A stretch of DNA of 64,000 nt, taken from the NCBI GenBank assembly GCA_032622095.1, contig CP136066.1, positions 168,960,664 through 169,024,663 on the forward strand, written 5' to 3'. A program made the position numbers and the translations under genes. Of the stretch, positions 62,100-64,000 are shown one piece after another. Under the pieces are notes generated by a model that saw only the letters and a list, made by a program, of their open reading frames with translations, made no database searches and was not told where the DNA came from. The first letter of the stretch is position 1, and each line of letters starts with the position of its first letter. The DNA comes from Siphonodentalium dalli. Taxonomy: Eukaryota; Mollusca; Scaphopoda; Gadilida; Siphonodentaliidae.

Positions 62100-64000
62100 C
62101 GAGGATTCCCGATTTAGATACTTGGTCCGTGATTTCGCGATTTAACTGATTCCTTTGTGTCGGAGATATTGGCCAACCTGGTTCCACATGGGGTGACAGT
62201 TGTGCATGGAATTTCAAAATAAAAATGGCGGAAAGGTGCCACCGAAAAGCTATGTTCTGTCCAAAGCACTCACCGGCGTTGGAAGTGGGTGCATGGACGT
62301 TTTACTGACTACAGTTTTCCATCCGTTGGTTGTGTTTTGGTTTAAACATTGCTTATTTATCCACCAGATATATATTTATATTATATAGAAATACATTGAA
62401 CATGGAAACACGTAATGAATTGATTTATTATAATGGATATTATAATTTGATATGTATCTGGTAGAAAGTGAGAACGACAGTAAGCACATGGCTTTTCGAT
62501 TGTCATTCTCCCCATGTATCATCAAGGGGCCCTGTGAAATGTATATATAGTTCATCCTGGGATTTTACGTTAATATCGATGAGAGTAGATAGATAGTTGG
62601 GATATTACATGGGTTCTGGGGTACTTTGGGTATTAAAAATAAGAGTATTCAGGATAAGATGAAGATGAAGAGGAGAAGGGGAATGCGGTGTGTCGAGGTC
62701 ACCTGCTACAGGTCATGAACACAAGACGTCCATACTACAGAGATTCCGCTTGAGTTATCTTGAGTTGCATTTTGTATTGCATGATATAAGCATATAATAT
62801 CGCACTCCATACAATGAAGAATAATGCAATCACACAATTCCGCCCAATGAAAACTAATTTTAATGTGGAGTCTGGTCTACTCAAGCATGGAACAATCAGA
62901 TGTAAATCGACCACATTGTATAATTATAGTGTCAACTGGGATTTGGATATGGGCCTATGGCCTAAAACTAATCTCAGCACAATTTGACTTTGATCAGCAT
63001 GCATGGGATGAACATTCTGGAATATAGAAAATTAGAAATGGGTGGTTATCTTTCTAAATGAAAATAATAGTGATAATTCTTGAATCAAGATAAATTAAGT
63101 TCCCTCTCATTATCTTCAGATATATATATGTATGTATATATATGCACTTTTGGAAATGTTTTATTAAACATAAGTTCTTGGTACCTGGAAACCATGAATT
63201 ATGTTTTATGACATATATAGGCGTATAGTAAATGGGGTTAACATTTCCAACTGATTGATGATTCTTGAAAATCAATATATTTGTTTTTATGGCGTGCTCA
63301 ACGACGGATTGTTCGAACTCCACTAACTCGAACTAGGTCAAGGGGCGTGGTTTGTTAGTCAGTCAAGGCCTATTATTATACAGACAATACTTCTCGTTGA
63401 TTTATCTGAAATGTTCATGTTATACGTAAAAGTAATTCATTGTCCATGTGTTGGAACTGTGCCAAGTCAGTTAATGGACTGTGTCTGGACTTCGCCTTTG
63501 TCGTTCCGAATGTCTTGTCACGTCCGTTAACCCTGACATAATATTTATTTCACGTAGGTTTATGCTAATTATGTGTATCATTGATTTGCACAATACACAG
63601 TTCTTTAGTATGTATTTCTGTCCCCATGTTGAAACGTGTCCCTTTTTTGGAAACGGTTTCCCACATTGCCGTTTTAATTGTGCAGCGCTTATCTTATTTA
63701 GAGTATGCTTTATACATAATTGGTTCTGGCATTTTATTATTGGATATTAGGTTATTCGTTTTTATATATGGCCTAACGGCTGACAAAGTGGGCTAATGCT
63801 ATACCATTACGGACAATGCGTGCACACTGGATAATTCAGATTTAACACATGCTATAGTGCTTTAAATAATTTCTGCTGTACAGTGCGATTATACAGACAT
63901 GTGGTAATGCTATCATCAACATGCAACCCGGCGTCCAATCACCATAATACTATGGAAACAAAGTTCAAATTAGCGCTTTAATCACTTGTCTTTTATACAA
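62100..64000. other. No gene recognised
   Basis: AT-rich, probably intronic to the decarboxylase gene or intergenic. No splice-bounded coding segment or repeat could be supported. Confidence 0.35.

Overview
This is eukaryotic, non-vertebrate animal DNA: AT-rich, with short exons bounded by GT/AG splice sites, LINE fragments and many small inverted-repeat elements. Repeat types such as a (TTGA)n LINE tail, an (ACAG)n tail and inverted repeats reading TAGCTCAA, together with the multi-copy gene families seen, suggest a lophotrochozoan, perhaps a bivalve mollusc. That assignment is inference. No bacterial gene organisation, CRISPR array, rRNA or complete tRNA gene was found.

Layout. From 0.2 to 10.3 kb is a decayed copy (copy A) of a multi-exon gene of a SAM-domain (SAMD3-like) family on the minus strand. 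It is split by a 2.9 kb inverted-repeat DNA element (895-3789) and carries a diverged piece of a second, C2H2-type family (6.48-7.45 kb). From 9.5 to 13.1 kb is a cluster of MITE-like inverted repeats. Then come a frameshifted ORF with an ORF1-like look (13.1-13.85 kb) and a P-element/THAP9-type transposase remnant (15.0-16.9 kb) that abuts an array of GGTACTCC palindromes. A 5'-truncated LINE end (18.08-18.54 kb) follows. Copy B of the SAM-domain family spans 18.55-25.0 kb (minus) and holds a second copy of the P-like remnant in an intron. From 25 to 27.4 kb are simple repeats and two MITE-like hairpin elements. From 27.9 to 30.66 kb is a near full-length but broken C2H2-family gene (minus).

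From 30,693 to 42,729 is the main feature: a head-to-tail array LTR-internal-LTR-internal-LTR-internal-LTR of one minus-strand retrotransposon. Each internal segment is about 3.0 kb and encodes only gag and an aspartic protease. It has a tRNA-His-type primer site and a polypurine tract, and no reverse transcriptase or integrase is visible. A tandem repeat containing NRF1-like sites lies at 43.2-43.7 kb. From 44 to 61 kb are remnants of another multi-copy family (46.8-47.7 kb), a PIF/Harbinger transposase with a possible convergent coiled-coil partner (51-53 kb), an L1-type LINE (53.5-54.1 kb), an hAT element with intact ends and target duplication (54,808-56,185), a 0.96 kb inverted-repeat element, two minisatellites and a second LINE (60.1-60.8 kb). 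The last recognisable host-type gene is the 3' exon of a pyridoxal-phosphate-dependent decarboxylase (60,831-61,411, minus); the rest of it must lie beyond the window.

Almost every long ORF belongs to a mobile or multi-copy element and most carry frameshifts. Several of these sit in homopolymers, so assembly indel errors must be separated from true decay. The most unusual signal is a set of element ends that share a TACACTS-like terminus while each carries its own palindromic word in the subterminal region.
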